DNA from: Coix lacryma-jobi var. lacryma-jobi
Lineage: Eukaryota > Streptophyta > Magnoliopsida > Poales > Poaceae
Reading direction: 5' to 3'
DNA length: 64,000 nucleotides
Assembly: GCA_009763385.1 (NCBI GenBank)
Contig: VDCT01000041.1
Coordinates: forward strand, 248,001 to 312,000
Each line of letters begins with the position of its first letter. Position 1 is the first letter of the stretch. This document shows positions 54,410-64,000 of the stretch, piece after piece. The position numbers and the translations under genes are program-made. The notes beneath the pieces were generated by a model that worked only from the letters and a program-made list of their open reading frames with translations, was not told where the DNA came from and did not search any database.

Positions 54410-56490
54410 TGAAAGCCCTAGTTTAGTTTTGGTAATTGATGAACCTATTTGGTCTAATTCTATTGCTAAGCATGTGTGTAGCTATAAGAAAGGATTGTGA
54501 CTAAGCCAAGTGGGAGCTAGCAAGGTGGCAACCATGGAGGATGGTTATGGCCATAAGCATTCAAGAGATCAAGTGATCTACCATGGTGAAATGTGAGAAG
54601 AAGGGAAGAGATGAGCAAAGAGGCCCGAGGAAAAGGTATAACCTATAGGGTTCTTTGTTTTGGTGATCAAGACACTTTAGCGAGTGTGATCACATTTAGG
54701 ATACATAGTCGTACTAAGAGGAGATTATTCATGCTTATGCGGTGTTCAAGTGCCACTAAGTGTTCTCTAACATATCGATGCTATAGACCTAGTGAGTGAC
54801 TAACTAAACCCTTGGAAAATGCTTTGCAAATGCTAACACACGTGCACAAGTGTTGAAACACTTTGTGTTGGCGCATGGAGCAAGGGTAGAAGTTAGAAAG
54901 CAAATAGATGCTGAATTGTCAGCATCGGACGCTGGAGGCGGCAGCGCATCGGACGCTGGCCAGCGTCCGATGGCTAACCCTAGTATCTGTCAGAGTTTGA
55001 AGGAGCATCGGACGCTGGCAACGGACGCTGAGGAAACACTGTTGCAGAGTCCGATGCAGGTGACATGGCGCGTGCTAGCCTTCTAGGGAGCATCGGACGC
55101 TGGCCTGCGTCCGATGTGTTTTGGCCCTCTCTGGAACCTTTCTGTGTGTCATCGGACGCAGGGGTTGGGCGTCGATGTGAAGGTGCGGTGCGTCCGATGT
55201 GGCGCAGAATAGTGCTGAATCGAGCAGTAGCATCGGAGCGTCCGATGCCTGGCATCGGCGCGTCTGATGCCACTTTAACCGTTGGCGCGAAGCGATATGA
55301 CCGTTGGGATCTAACGGGCAGATTTCATATCTGAGGGACACGTGGTGCTCATCGGAGCATCGGACCTGAGGGTGCGTCAGATGGCCCCGACATCGGCGCG
55401 TCCGATGCCCCCGTTTTCAGCCCAACGGCTAGGCCGACTTGTGTGGCCTATTTAACGGGCTTGGCCAGCTTGCTAGCTCTCTTCTTGCACATTTTGATTC
55501 CTAAGCATTCTAGTGAGCTTTGGCAAGCTCCAAACTCATCTCCCAAGTTGATTTGTTTAAAAACCAAGTGAGATTGAGTGATTAGTGCATGATTGAAAAG
55601 AGTTCTTCAATCTAGTGGCACTAGTTCTTCGCATCGGCATTGAGTTTTCTTGTTACTCTGGCATTTGCCGGTGCCTAGACGGCTTGGAGGTGTTGAGGTG
55701 GTTGTTGGCAAGATTGGTGATTGTTCTTGGCCACCACCGTTCGAGATTGTGAGAGGTTTGGAGCCTCACCTCGCTGGAGCGGCAAGAGGCATCCTTAGTG
55801 GATTGCTCGTGTCATTGAGCTACCTCACTAGTGGTAGATTCTTGTGGTGCTCTTTGTGAGCTTGGCTTTGCGCCGATTAGCCACCGGGTCACCTAGTGTT
55901 GGTCAACACAACGGGGAGTAGCGTGCCGGCAAGCACGTGAACCTCGGGATAAATCTTGGTGTCCCATGTGCTTATTGTGATTGCGCATTCATCTTGGTGA
56001 TTGGTCTTCATATTCACATCTTGGTGATTGGCATCACGAGTGGATTTCACCAATGATTGGCTCCCCACTAGGCGATCCCGAAGGCTCGGTGAAACCACCT
56101 CTATCTAGCTCATTTACTTTGTGTATTTATATTGAGCTATTTCTCTTGTGTAGATACTATCACTTGTTGTATATCTCTTGTTATATTCCTTGTATAGCTA
56201 GTTCTGATTAGCTTGCTTAGTCTATCTATTGCACACACTTGTCTCATATACATTTTGTATATCATACTTATACTAGAGCTAGTTAGTTTTTTCCGCATTA
56301 GATATTAGCTCTAATTGCTTATGTGACATAGATATATTAGGTAGAATCGTTGGATAGGTGGCTTGCAACACACTATTAGGCTAGCGCAAAAAGCTTCACC
56401 ATTTGTTATACTAATAGTGTTTGCCTAAGTAATTTTTGTAGAGTTTTAATTAGGCTATTCACCCCCCCCTCTAGCCAATTGGACCTTTCA
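54410..56490 (+). mobile_element. Solo LTR S5 (Sirevirus type) in B''
   Basis: It starts TGAAAGCCCTAG and ends GGACCTTTCA. AACAT is on both sides (54405-54409; 56491-56495), a perfect target duplication. It is 2081 bp with no internal genes. The block 54920-55410 is rich in CATCGGACGC and TCCGATG palindromes, as in the B LTRs. Pre-end CACCCCCCCCTCTAGCC is typical of Sirevirus LTR ends. Confidence 0.93.
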
Positions 56491-56900
56491 AACATGTGCC
56501 AACCTTCTATGCCCATAACCAACCAAGAGATTGCTTAGTGAACAAACATGTCTTCAAGTTGGCATCTTTGAAGGAGAAATCCACTAGATAGAGATTGTTG
56601 TATCTAAAGCCTTGGAATATCACTTGTGTATCGTCTTTTTTTGTCACAACCACTTCTTTCTCGGTGAATAAGCATTGAAAACCAAGATCATAAAATTGCC
56701 CAACGGATAGCAAGTTGAAGCTCAATGAAGCAATAAGAAGCACATTTGATATTGTATGATCATTGGATATGCTACTTTGCCAAACCCTTGACATTGCCCT
56801 TTGAGTTGTCACCAAATGTAATCTTTTCTTGGTCATTGACATTCTCTTCTAGTGAGGTGAACATCGGGGATCACCGGTCATATGTGTGTGCAAACTACTA
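56491..56900 (-). pseudogene. pol: Element B'' protease end and pre-integrase
   Basis: On the minus strand it reads 'HTISNVLLIASLSFNLLSVG' and 'LGFQCLFTEKEVVVTKKDD', then 'IFQGFRYNNLYLVDFS' and 'FTKQSLGWLW'. This matches B at 6730-6970 and has fewer breaks. The protease active site lies just upstream (about 56880-56920), in poor condition. Confidence 0.82.
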
Positions 56901-59319
56901 TCAATCACCCAATGAGATCCACCGGTCTTGTAGTTCACCTACACACACAAGAAATCAAGCTTGAGCTTTCGGGACCCAAACTTGTTGAGGCCCCTTAACC
57001 TTCTCTACAAGTGACTTTGCAACCCAAATTTGTTTGGCCTATTCTTGTTTGGAGGCCCCATGAACATGACTTTCACTTTGCCACTAGAATCTTGTCTAGC
57101 ATGTAATGAGCATTGAAAGCGAAGGGCCTAGCATGCTTGGGCAAGGGTGTGGGTTTTGGCTCATCACAATTGTGAGCAAAGTGTTCTTCTTTTCACACTC
57201 AAAGCATCTTCCCAAAATTTTTTCTTTGGCTTTGAGTGCTCTTGTTGTGCTTCATCTTCTCTTCAAGAAACCCAATACCATTTCTATTTGTCTTCATCAC
57301 GGTGTTCATGAGTAGCTCACTGAAGACATTGACCCTTGGTGAAGTTCTTCAACCCGATGGTAAGGTGCTCTTTTCTTTCTTAAGCTTATCATTCTCTCTT
57401 GTTGGAATTCCAATTGGGATGGTGTCATCTTGTAATCCCTCTCCATCTTCAATCTCTTGTTCTCTTCTTTTAGCATGTCTAGCTCAAGTGTCATGCTATA
57501 GTCTTCATCATGAGTTTCAATGACAACTTGCTTGGTGGTTGCTATCTTCTCTAGATCAATCTGAGCTTTGCATTCTCATTCTTGATCTTGATTAATCATC
57601 ATAGTGTTCGGCCCAACCACTTTCTTGCCCTTGCTACTAGCTCTTTGCTCATCATGCTCACTAACCAAGTCCTCACAAGATGTTGCTATATCACACTTAA
57701 CAACAAGGTTAGGACATCATGTGTCTCATGGGAAAGTATATCATAAGCAACACCAGTGTATCATGATCTACTTTCACTTGAGTAATATGTTCTTTGAGCA
57801 AAGCATAACTAGTGTTAAGGTCACTATGCATCTTATCAAGTTTTCATTTTTTAGCTTGAGCTCCTTGTTAGAGGACTTGAGCTCCTTGATAGAGGATGAC
57901 ATAGTGGCAAGTTCATTTTTAGCTCATCACTAGCATGTGTAGCATTGTTATACTTTTCAACAAGAGATTCATTGTCATGAACAAGCTTTCATTTTTAGCT
58001 CTAGTCTTTCTTATGATTTAGAGTAGTTTGTTTAGTAAATCAACAAGTTCATCATAAGAAGGAGCTTTGAACTCTCCATTACTCTCATCGTCACTAGAGT
58101 CATCATCGCTTTGTACCTTCCGGTCACCCTTTGCCATGAGGCATAGGTGTGTAGAGGATGATGGCGACGTGGTGGTGGTGGTGTAGAAGTCCCATCACTA
58201 GAGCGGCCACCTTCTCCTTCTCATCATCACTATCTTCATTGGATGAGCCACCGGAGGAGTCAATGTCGTGAGCCAATCACCAACAATGTAAGCCTTGCCA
58301 CCTTTCTTGTGGTATTGCTTCTTCTTCTGCCATCCTTCTTGTAGGGCTTCTCACTTCTCTTCTCATCTTCACTTGATGAGTCATATTTCTTGCCCTTGTT
58401 CTTGTTCTTGTAGCTCTCTTTCTTGGGCTTGGTGCATTGGTGAGCAAAATGGCCAAGATCACCGCAATTGTAGCAATCCATTTCGATAGTGGCCTTCTCT
58501 TGCTACTTGTGAAGAACTTCTTCTTTCTTGAGTCAAAATTGACTCCATTCTTGTGAAGCTTCTTAACATCTTTGTGGTATTCCTCCCATGAGAGCAATGT
58601 TGAATCATCCTCATCATCACTTGTGCTTTCATGGTGACCTCAATTGCCTTGGACTTGCCCTTCTTATCATGGCTTGCTTTGAAGGCAAGTCCTTCTTCTT
58701 GTCGGTGGAAGAGCCACCACTAGGTGTGATGTGCATGTACATCTCATGAGCATTGATCTTTCCCAAGACTTTGTGTTTGGTGTGACGTGGAAAGATCACC
58801 TTGATGTAGCACGATCACAATGTGTCCATACTTGTCAATTGGAAGGACCCAAAGAATCTTCCACACAACATCGGATGGTTGCATTTGTGTGAGGCCAAGT
58901 CCATTGAGCTCTTCTACAAGAACACGCATGAGTACATTTCATTTGCACTTTCATGAGCATGCATTTCAAAGGAATTAAGCTTTTGCATGACCAAATGATA
59001 ACCCTCCTCACGCTCACTCTTGTTCCCTCATGGAGCGCACAAATGTTATCCCATAGCTCATGGGAATTTTTGTGGTCCGGACGCGGTTAAACACATCCTT
59101 GCAAATGCCTCTAAATATGATGTTTTTGCTTTTGCATTCCACTTCTCATTTTCCTCCTCATTAGGAGTGAGGCTTCTGCCCTCCTTGGGCTTGGGAAAGC
59201 CGGTGATCGTGGCTTCGCGGCATTTGACATCAACGCTTCTAGGTACGACTCCATACGGATTCTCCAATATGGGAAGTCGTCTCCCTCGAACATGAGAGGT
59301 GGTCCATCACCTCCGACAT
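56901..59319 (-). pseudogene. gag: Element B'' gag
   Basis: The start is at ATG 59319 on the minus strand, after the primer site. The capsid region is at about 59250-58750. The first zinc knuckle is complete (CYNCGDLGHFAHQC, 58478-58437), unlike the damaged one in B. The coiled-coil linker is at 57960-57300. The second knuckle region near 57190 is degraded. Stops and shifts occur throughout. Confidence 0.86.
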
Positions 59320-59356
59320 CTTAACTCTAGCGGTTAAGCCTAAATCGAGAGCATGA

Positions 59357-59370
59357 GGCTCCGATACCAA
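59357..59370 (-). other. Primer binding site of element B''
   Basis: It reads TTGGTATCGGAGCC on the minus strand, next to the LTR end at 59372; identical to the site of B. Confidence 0.9.
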
Positions 59371-59371
59371 T

Positions 59372-60873
59372 TGAAAGGATCAAGATGCCCAAGAGGGGGG
59401 TGAATTGGGCTTTTCTAAAACTTCTTGTGATAATTAATTAAATCCTAACAAGCCTAATTAACCCTTGTGCTTAGAAGTGTGTTTCCTCTAAACTCTACCA
59501 CCGCACAAAAGACTATCACTAAACCATTTCTACTCTAGCATGGCAATTCAATTATGAAAGAACAATATAAATTGTGGAATTGAATTGCTCAAAACTAAAT
59601 AAAGGAGTAAAATGACTCGGTGACTTTTTCCCGAGGTATCGAGGTGTCGGCACACCCCCTAGTCCTCGTTGGAGCACCCGCGCAAGGGTATCGCTCCCCA
59701 TTGATCCGCGCAAGAATCAAGTGCTCACTATGAGCTGATTCTTCGCCACTCTGGCCTGGTGAATCGCTCACTACCAGTCACAGCCTCCTTGGGTCATCCA
59801 CAAGCCACCGGATGATCACCAAGCTTCACGATCACCACCAAGTCATCTAGGTGATGCCGATCACTAACAGCAACAAGCTAGAACTCTCACTTGACCAAGA
59901 CAAGGCCAAAGAGATGGATGGATGCACACTTGCTACTCAATTCTCACTAGGAGGTCACTAATTCTCGCGATTAGCAAATCTCTCACCTCACTAGGGCTCT
60001 TGCACTTTCTCACACTCACAATGTGTCTCTCAGCAGAATAGATGGCAAGAACACTCTAATGGAGGAGGGGAGGAGTATAAATACTATCACCCCCCAATCG
60101 CCCATCCAAAGAGCACTAGATAGGTCATTTTTTCGGGGCATCGGACGCGCCGATGCCCTCGACCAACGGTCAACTGTACTACCTATCAAACATTTTAAAG
60201 GACATCAGACGCTGGCAGCGTCCGATGCCATCACATAGGACGCGTCCGATGTGATTTTACCCTCTCTAGAAACCTCTCTGCATGGATAGATGTGCCCCTG
60301 AGGGCACCCTCCAGATATAGTGGCATAGGCGCGTCCGATGTGACAACATTGGAGTGTCCGATGCCATGCTGCCAACTCACTCAAGTCTGAGTGACATCGG
60401 ACGCGCGTCCGATGCCACTAAGGCCAGCGTCTGATGCCCAAACAGGGCCGAATGACTTCGGGTCGTGACGCTGCCTTAACGACTTTTCATCCTCACGACA
60501 TAAGGGCTCTCTCTGAGCTACCTAGGGCTATGAAATAGCAAGTTGCACCACACCTACCTCAATAGACTCATCTAGTTCAAGCTACCGATTCACGCTCCCC
60601 CTTTATAGTACGGCCAAAGAAAAAAACAAACCCTAAGACTACCTAAGTGTCCTCCAACACCATATGACACTTAGCCTAGCCTACCACCATCTTCATCGTC
60701 CATCCTTTGAAACCCAAAATGATTTCCATCGCCAGGGGACATGAACTCCATATGCCCGTATCGTCGCCATTACCGTGACCTAACTCATCCCTGTTTCTGC
60801 AAAACACACGTTAGTCCACAGTATCTTGTGTTTCATCCAATGACTGAAACCCACTAGGGCCAAGATGCGTTCA
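59372..60873 (-). repeat. 5' LTR of element B''
   Basis: It is read on the minus strand from TGAACGCATC (60873) to ...GATCCTTTCA (59372), matching both B LTRs. The TATAAAGG promoter is at about 60601-60608. The palindrome block is at 60130-60440. Confidence 0.9.
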
Positions 60874-61360
60874 AGGTAGTAGGATCATCCTGCATAGAAT
60901 TGTGGACAATGTGAAACACAAGGTTCATCCTCCTGCATTGAATCAAGCAAAAAAAAGAAGTGGAGGTTCACCGCCTTGACACTGTAGGGGCACTTGACAT
61001 ATATTTGGTCCTTGGTTTTGGGCTACTTGCTCTTGATCCCAACCAAAGGGACGTTGCAGTACAGACAATTGAGGCCGGGCTGCTCCTCCTCCATTTTGTT
61101 GGTGCTCGCCGTCGAGCTCGTCGTTGTCCAGCGCCCTTCATTTTACGTGTTGACCATCTCGTCTCCAAGATTGATGATGGCGCAGCTGAGAGTGGAGAGG
61201 ATGAGAGTGTGGCTTGGCGAGAGGATGAGCTGTAGTGGTGTTGTGCCGCTGAATCTCTGCTGCCGCCGCTAGGGTTAGAGGGCGGAGAAGGGGGAAAAAG
61301 GCGGAGTGGGAGAGTGAAGGGGACGGAGTGGAGAGTGAAGGCCCAACCCCCCACCCTAGT
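60874..61360 (-). pseudogene. Degraded gene 5' fragment with zinc-ribbon-like cysteines
   Basis: On the minus strand, a 5'-UTR-like stretch ('CCCTAGCGGCGGC' near 61270) leads to ATG at 61094: 'MEEEQPGLNCLYCNVPLVGI', then a stop, then 'KTKDQIYVKCPYSVK'. The C-X2-C...C spacing suggests a zinc-binding fold. I do not recognise the family; host gene fragment or DNA-transposon cargo are both possible. Confidence 0.35.
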
Positions 61361-61439
61361 AGGTTGATAGTGGACCCAGAATGTCAGTAGGAGGAAAAAA
61401 TCAAATAAAAGAAAATTAAGAAAAAAGTGGAAAAAACTT

Positions 61440-61502
61440 TGCCCACAAGGGCTCGAACCATGACCTCAAGTGTCCCAAGCCAATGCATTAACCAATGTGC
61501 CA
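61440..61502 (-). other. tRNA-like RNA polymerase III promoter remnant (SINE-like)
   Basis: On the minus strand there is an A-box-like TGGTTAATGCATTGG (61494-61480) and a B-box GGTTCGAGCC (61459-61450), with about 20 bases between them. A T-rich tail follows. The layout is that of tRNA-derived repeats. No full tRNA cloverleaf is evident, so I do not call a tRNA gene. Confidence 0.4.
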
Positions 61503-62080
61503 AGTAGTATGTTCGTTAGAGGTAGAGATACTAATTTACAAAATAGTGCACATAGGGCCTGGCCCCTTCACCTTCACCTGCCCCACCACTGAGTGACTGA
61601 CAGTGGTCCACTTTCCGCTCCATTTACCCCTTCACCTACCCTCATCGGCCGCGCCCCCGCATCCATTTCCACCTACCCCCCTTCACCTACCCCTTCACTT
61701 TCACCAAATCCAGTTTCACTTCACCCCTGCCCCGCAACCACCACCGCGTTGTAGATGACGGAAGCGACCAAGGAGGCACTCCGTTAAGGACCCATTGACA
61801 GGCAGATGGGCCCCTTCCTCCTCGTCTTCACCAGTGGTGTGAAGGTGGCCGCGCCGGCGTCCACGAAGAAGGCGGCCTCGGTGACGAAAAAGGCAGAAGC
61901 CGTCGCTAGGGCCATGAGGGCGAAGCAATGCCAGTGGCCAAGAAGAAGGCCACACCGGCGGCCAAGAAGAAGGCCGCACCGATGGCCATGCAGGCGGAGA
62001 GTGACGGCGTCGTGGTGATGCTCTGCCGCGAGTACTTCAAAGGAGACCACGACCTCTGTAGGAGGCTCATGCGCGGAGAG
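61503..62080 (+). pseudogene. Degraded Lys/Ala-rich coding fragment and flanking repeats
   Basis: 61560-61730 holds repeated CCCCTTCACCTACC words with no gene. From about 61755 (ATGACGGAAGCGACC) coding-like GC-rich sequence in shifting frames gives 'KVAAPASTKKAASVTKKAEA', then 'AKKKATPAAKKKAAPM', then 'YFKGDHDLCRRLMRGE' up to 62080. The parent gene is not recognised. The G2 LTR begins at 62081 and cuts it. Confidence 0.35.
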
Positions 62081-63446
62081 TGTTGATGGTCCTTACAGTC
62101 AATATTATACCATCAACTATTGCAAGAATTAACATGAAATGACCATAAAGCATAGTTGTAGGGTTTGATTCTAACAAGTTCCACGAGTTGTGTTGTTCTC
62201 AATCGTCTTGCAGGTATGTCCAATTTTACACAGAATAAAAGTATCTCAAATGATGATTTAGAGTGCAAAATTGTAAAGAGCTCGTCGAGGCGATCAAAAC
62301 GGACATATGGTTTGCCCTATTTGGAGTCCGGAGTCAAAAGATATCAATTCCATACCAAAACAAACACTATAAGACTCTAGAAGACAGGAGAAGACGATTC
62401 ACCGAAGGCGGGGCCCACCTGTCATAGGGGGAGGCCGGCCGGCCTCTCCTTGGGCCTGCCGGCCCACTACAGAGTCCAATCGGGACCCGCTTCGACGGAC
62501 GGCTTCCACCTCCTTAGGGTTTGCATCTGAACCGTTGTTTAAGTCGGTTTGATCCAAGGGCTGACGTTCCACGCTACGGGCTATAAAACCAGACCCAGAC
62601 CCCCCGGAAGGCATCTCCATCTTCATTATTCATCTCCACATCAGAAACTAGGGTTTCAATTAGAAGTAGAGGTCCCTCTAGATGAATCTCTTCTAGTTCA
62701 TCTAGAATTAGATCTAGTTCTAGTTCCTCTAGTTCTAGTTCTTCTAGTTCTAGTTCTAGTTCTAGTTGTCTAGTTCATCTAGTTGTAATTAGAGATCGGA
62801 TTAGAGAGAGGAGAAGGAGAGAGCTGAGGAGGAGCCGGAGCTGTCGGATCTTCCTCAACATTGTATTGGTGTGGCATCTAGTTTGTCTTCAAGTAATCTC
62901 CATGTTCTTCATTTACTTTTTCTAAGTATTATATTTAATTTTAGTTCTTGCTTTATTTATTTTATTTACTGGATCTCCGCTCGTATCGAGTGCTCTAATT
63001 ATTCGAGGTAATTAGAGTAGTAAGCGTTAGTGTAGATGTGGTGTCTAGACTAAGGTTTACCTGAGTTTGCACCCAACCCCACGGATAGTTGTGGTAGCCC
63101 TAGGTGGTGACAGCCCTGACGGCCGATGTAGTCCACCTCGTTCGGGTTGGTGTTTGTAGGACCGTAGTCGGAGCTTCCTAGCCCCTTTCTCAACCCTTTC
63201 TGTGGCTAGTGTTCTTATGTCCTGAAGTAAGTAAAGTTTAGTAAGCCTTTGATTACATAGACCTGCTTAGAAAACCCTAAGATCTCTCTCTACCCATTTA
63301 TCATTCTTTTCTTGGACGGCTTGCTCTTTGATTAGTATACTTCACGTTCCCCATGGAAATCGATACCCTAGAATACTCTCGGGTGAAGGCTACATCGGTA
63401 TCAGTGCGCTTGCGGATTTTTCTGTGTGCGTTTAAAATACCCAACA
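62081..63446 (+). repeat. 5' LTR of G2
   Basis: 1366 bp. TATAAAAC is at 62582-62589, and the CTAGTT/TCTAGTTC minisatellite is at 62685-62785. It is nearly the same length as S2 and closely similar. Confidence 0.9.
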
Positions 63447-63450
63447 AGCT

Positions 63451-63471
63451 TTTTGGGCGCTGTTGCCGGGG
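63451..63471 (+). other. Primer binding site of G2
   Basis: TTTTGGGCGCTGTTGCCGGG follows the LTR. It looks like the usual TTTGGCGCCGTTGCCGGGG of Athila/Tat elements with two changes. Confidence 0.7.
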
Positions 63472-63660
63472 GAACAGTAGTTGTGCTAGTTTCAAACCAA
63501 GTCGTCCGTGTTTCTTTTCTTTACCACCTTTTCTCTTAACCACCACCTTTACCTCACCACCACACTTCTTACCACATGAATTCCACTCCTATCTATAAAT
63601 ACTCCGCTCCAAAGGGCGAATTGTTGGAGCCACCACCATCATCACATCTTATTCTTACTG

Positions 63661-64000
63661 ATGGCTACCAATTTTGTCCCGGCTTTATAGCCATGGTTCG
63701 GGAGCAACCTTCTCTGGGCTAGATGATGAAAACCCTCACACCCACCTTAGGGAATTTGAGCAATTGTGTTCTTGCTTGTCTATTGCTGGCATGACACAAG
63801 AGACCATTAAATGGAAATTGTTCTTGTTCTCCCTTTTTGGAAGAGCGAAACAGTGGTATGCTCATAACGTAAGCGGAGTAGATGGGAATTGGGATGAACT
63901 TCGTGACAAATTTTGTCTTGCTTTCTTCCCTCTTTCTCGAATCACTGCCCTTCGAATAGAAATTCTTACCTTTCAACAAAAAAGAAGGAGACAATAGGAG
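63661..64000 (+). pseudogene. gag: G2 gag, N-terminal part
   Basis: ATG at 63661 starts 'MATNFVPAL' and meets an early stop (TAG, 63688). In another frame (from 63689) the gag reads 'HTHLREFEQLCSCLSIAGMT', 'KWKLFLFSLFGRAKQWYAHN' and 'WDELRDKFCLAFFP', the conserved Ty3/Gypsy gag core. The window ends within it. G1 carries the same segment at 17545-17664 and 1976-2536. Confidence 0.85.

Larger units (their letters stand above)
53456..60873 (-). mobile_element. Element B'': minus-strand Sirevirus of the B family, 5' part
   Basis: Read on the minus strand: LTR 59372-60873, primer site 59357-59370, gag from 59319, protease and pre-integrase to 56491, then (past solo LTR S5) integrase to 53456. 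It matches element B over the same order (4154-7960). Reverse transcriptase, RNase H, the accessory gene and the 3' LTR are absent; the left end is the junction with A''. Confidence 0.87.
62081..64000 (+). mobile_element. Element G2: Gypsy (Athila-like) retrotransposon, 5' part to the window end
   Basis: It has an LTR 62081-63446 (TGTTGATGG...CCCAACA), a primer site, a leader and gag to the window edge. It is the same family as G1 and S2. The left flank is GAGAG (62076-62080), the likely target-site copy; the other side is outside the window. Confidence 0.88.

Noticed and set aside
61440..61502. Functional tRNA gene
   Set aside because: Only A-box and B-box resemblance; no clear acceptor stem or anticodon arm.

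Overview
This window is repeat-dense nuclear DNA from a flowering plant, most likely a grass. The evidence is nested Sirevirus-type Copia elements and Tat/Athila-type Gypsy elements, GC-rich LTRs, and fragments of plant genes (phenylalanine ammonia-lyase, auxin response factor). A panicoid grass (maize, sorghum, sugarcane or Miscanthus group) is my inference; the sequence does not prove the species. I see no intact host gene. Nearly every coding stretch is retrotransposon gag/pol broken by frameshifts and stops. The family names used here (A, A', A'', B, B'', G1, G2, E4, S2-S8) are my own labels.

Left block (1-37172) is one nested stack. Element A is a minus-strand Sirevirus: 5' LTR 35072-37172, gag 33397-35007, and a tail with polypurine tracts plus a partial 3' LTR at 1-1975. 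It is interrupted by a minus-strand Gypsy element, G1 (5' LTR 32020-33396, leader and gag in three pieces). G1 was itself hit twice. Element B, a complete plus-strand Sirevirus (2537-17544), entered its gag. A ~4.1 kb minus-strand LTR (S8, 17665-31848, target duplication TCGCC) entered its leader. B carries an extra gene of ~2.6 kb after pol and an internal solo LTR (S7, target duplication GGAGG). S8 is split by a Tat-lineage Gypsy element, E4 (20934-31005, target duplication GGCCC), which carries three tandem-repeat arrays and an antisense accessory gene.

Middle block (37173-43231): a hAT transposase fragment is split by a 2.27 kb MULE-like element with ~103 bp terminal inverted repeats (37761-40034). 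This element carries a broken PAL fragment and part of a second host gene, so it is a Pack-MULE. After the hAT tail comes a degraded auxin-response-factor fragment with introns, then a Sirevirus LTR remnant.

Right block (43232-64000): a plus-strand Sirevirus, A' (5' LTR, gag, start of protease), is split by two solo LTRs (S2, target duplication AGGAG; S3, near-perfect duplication). It ends at a junction with LTR fragments S4 and A''. A minus-strand Sirevirus of B type (B'', 53456-60873) follows, interrupted by solo LTR S5 (target duplication AACAT). A short non-LTR stretch holds degraded gene-like pieces and a tRNA-like promoter. The window ends inside a second Gypsy copy, G2 (LTR, primer site, gag).

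The order of insertion can be read from the nesting: hAT before A; A before G1; G1 before B and S8; S8 before E4. The items most worth following up are the Pack-MULE with PAL, the spliced-looking antisense gene and missing 3' LTR of E4, and the extra gene of B with its host-like leader.
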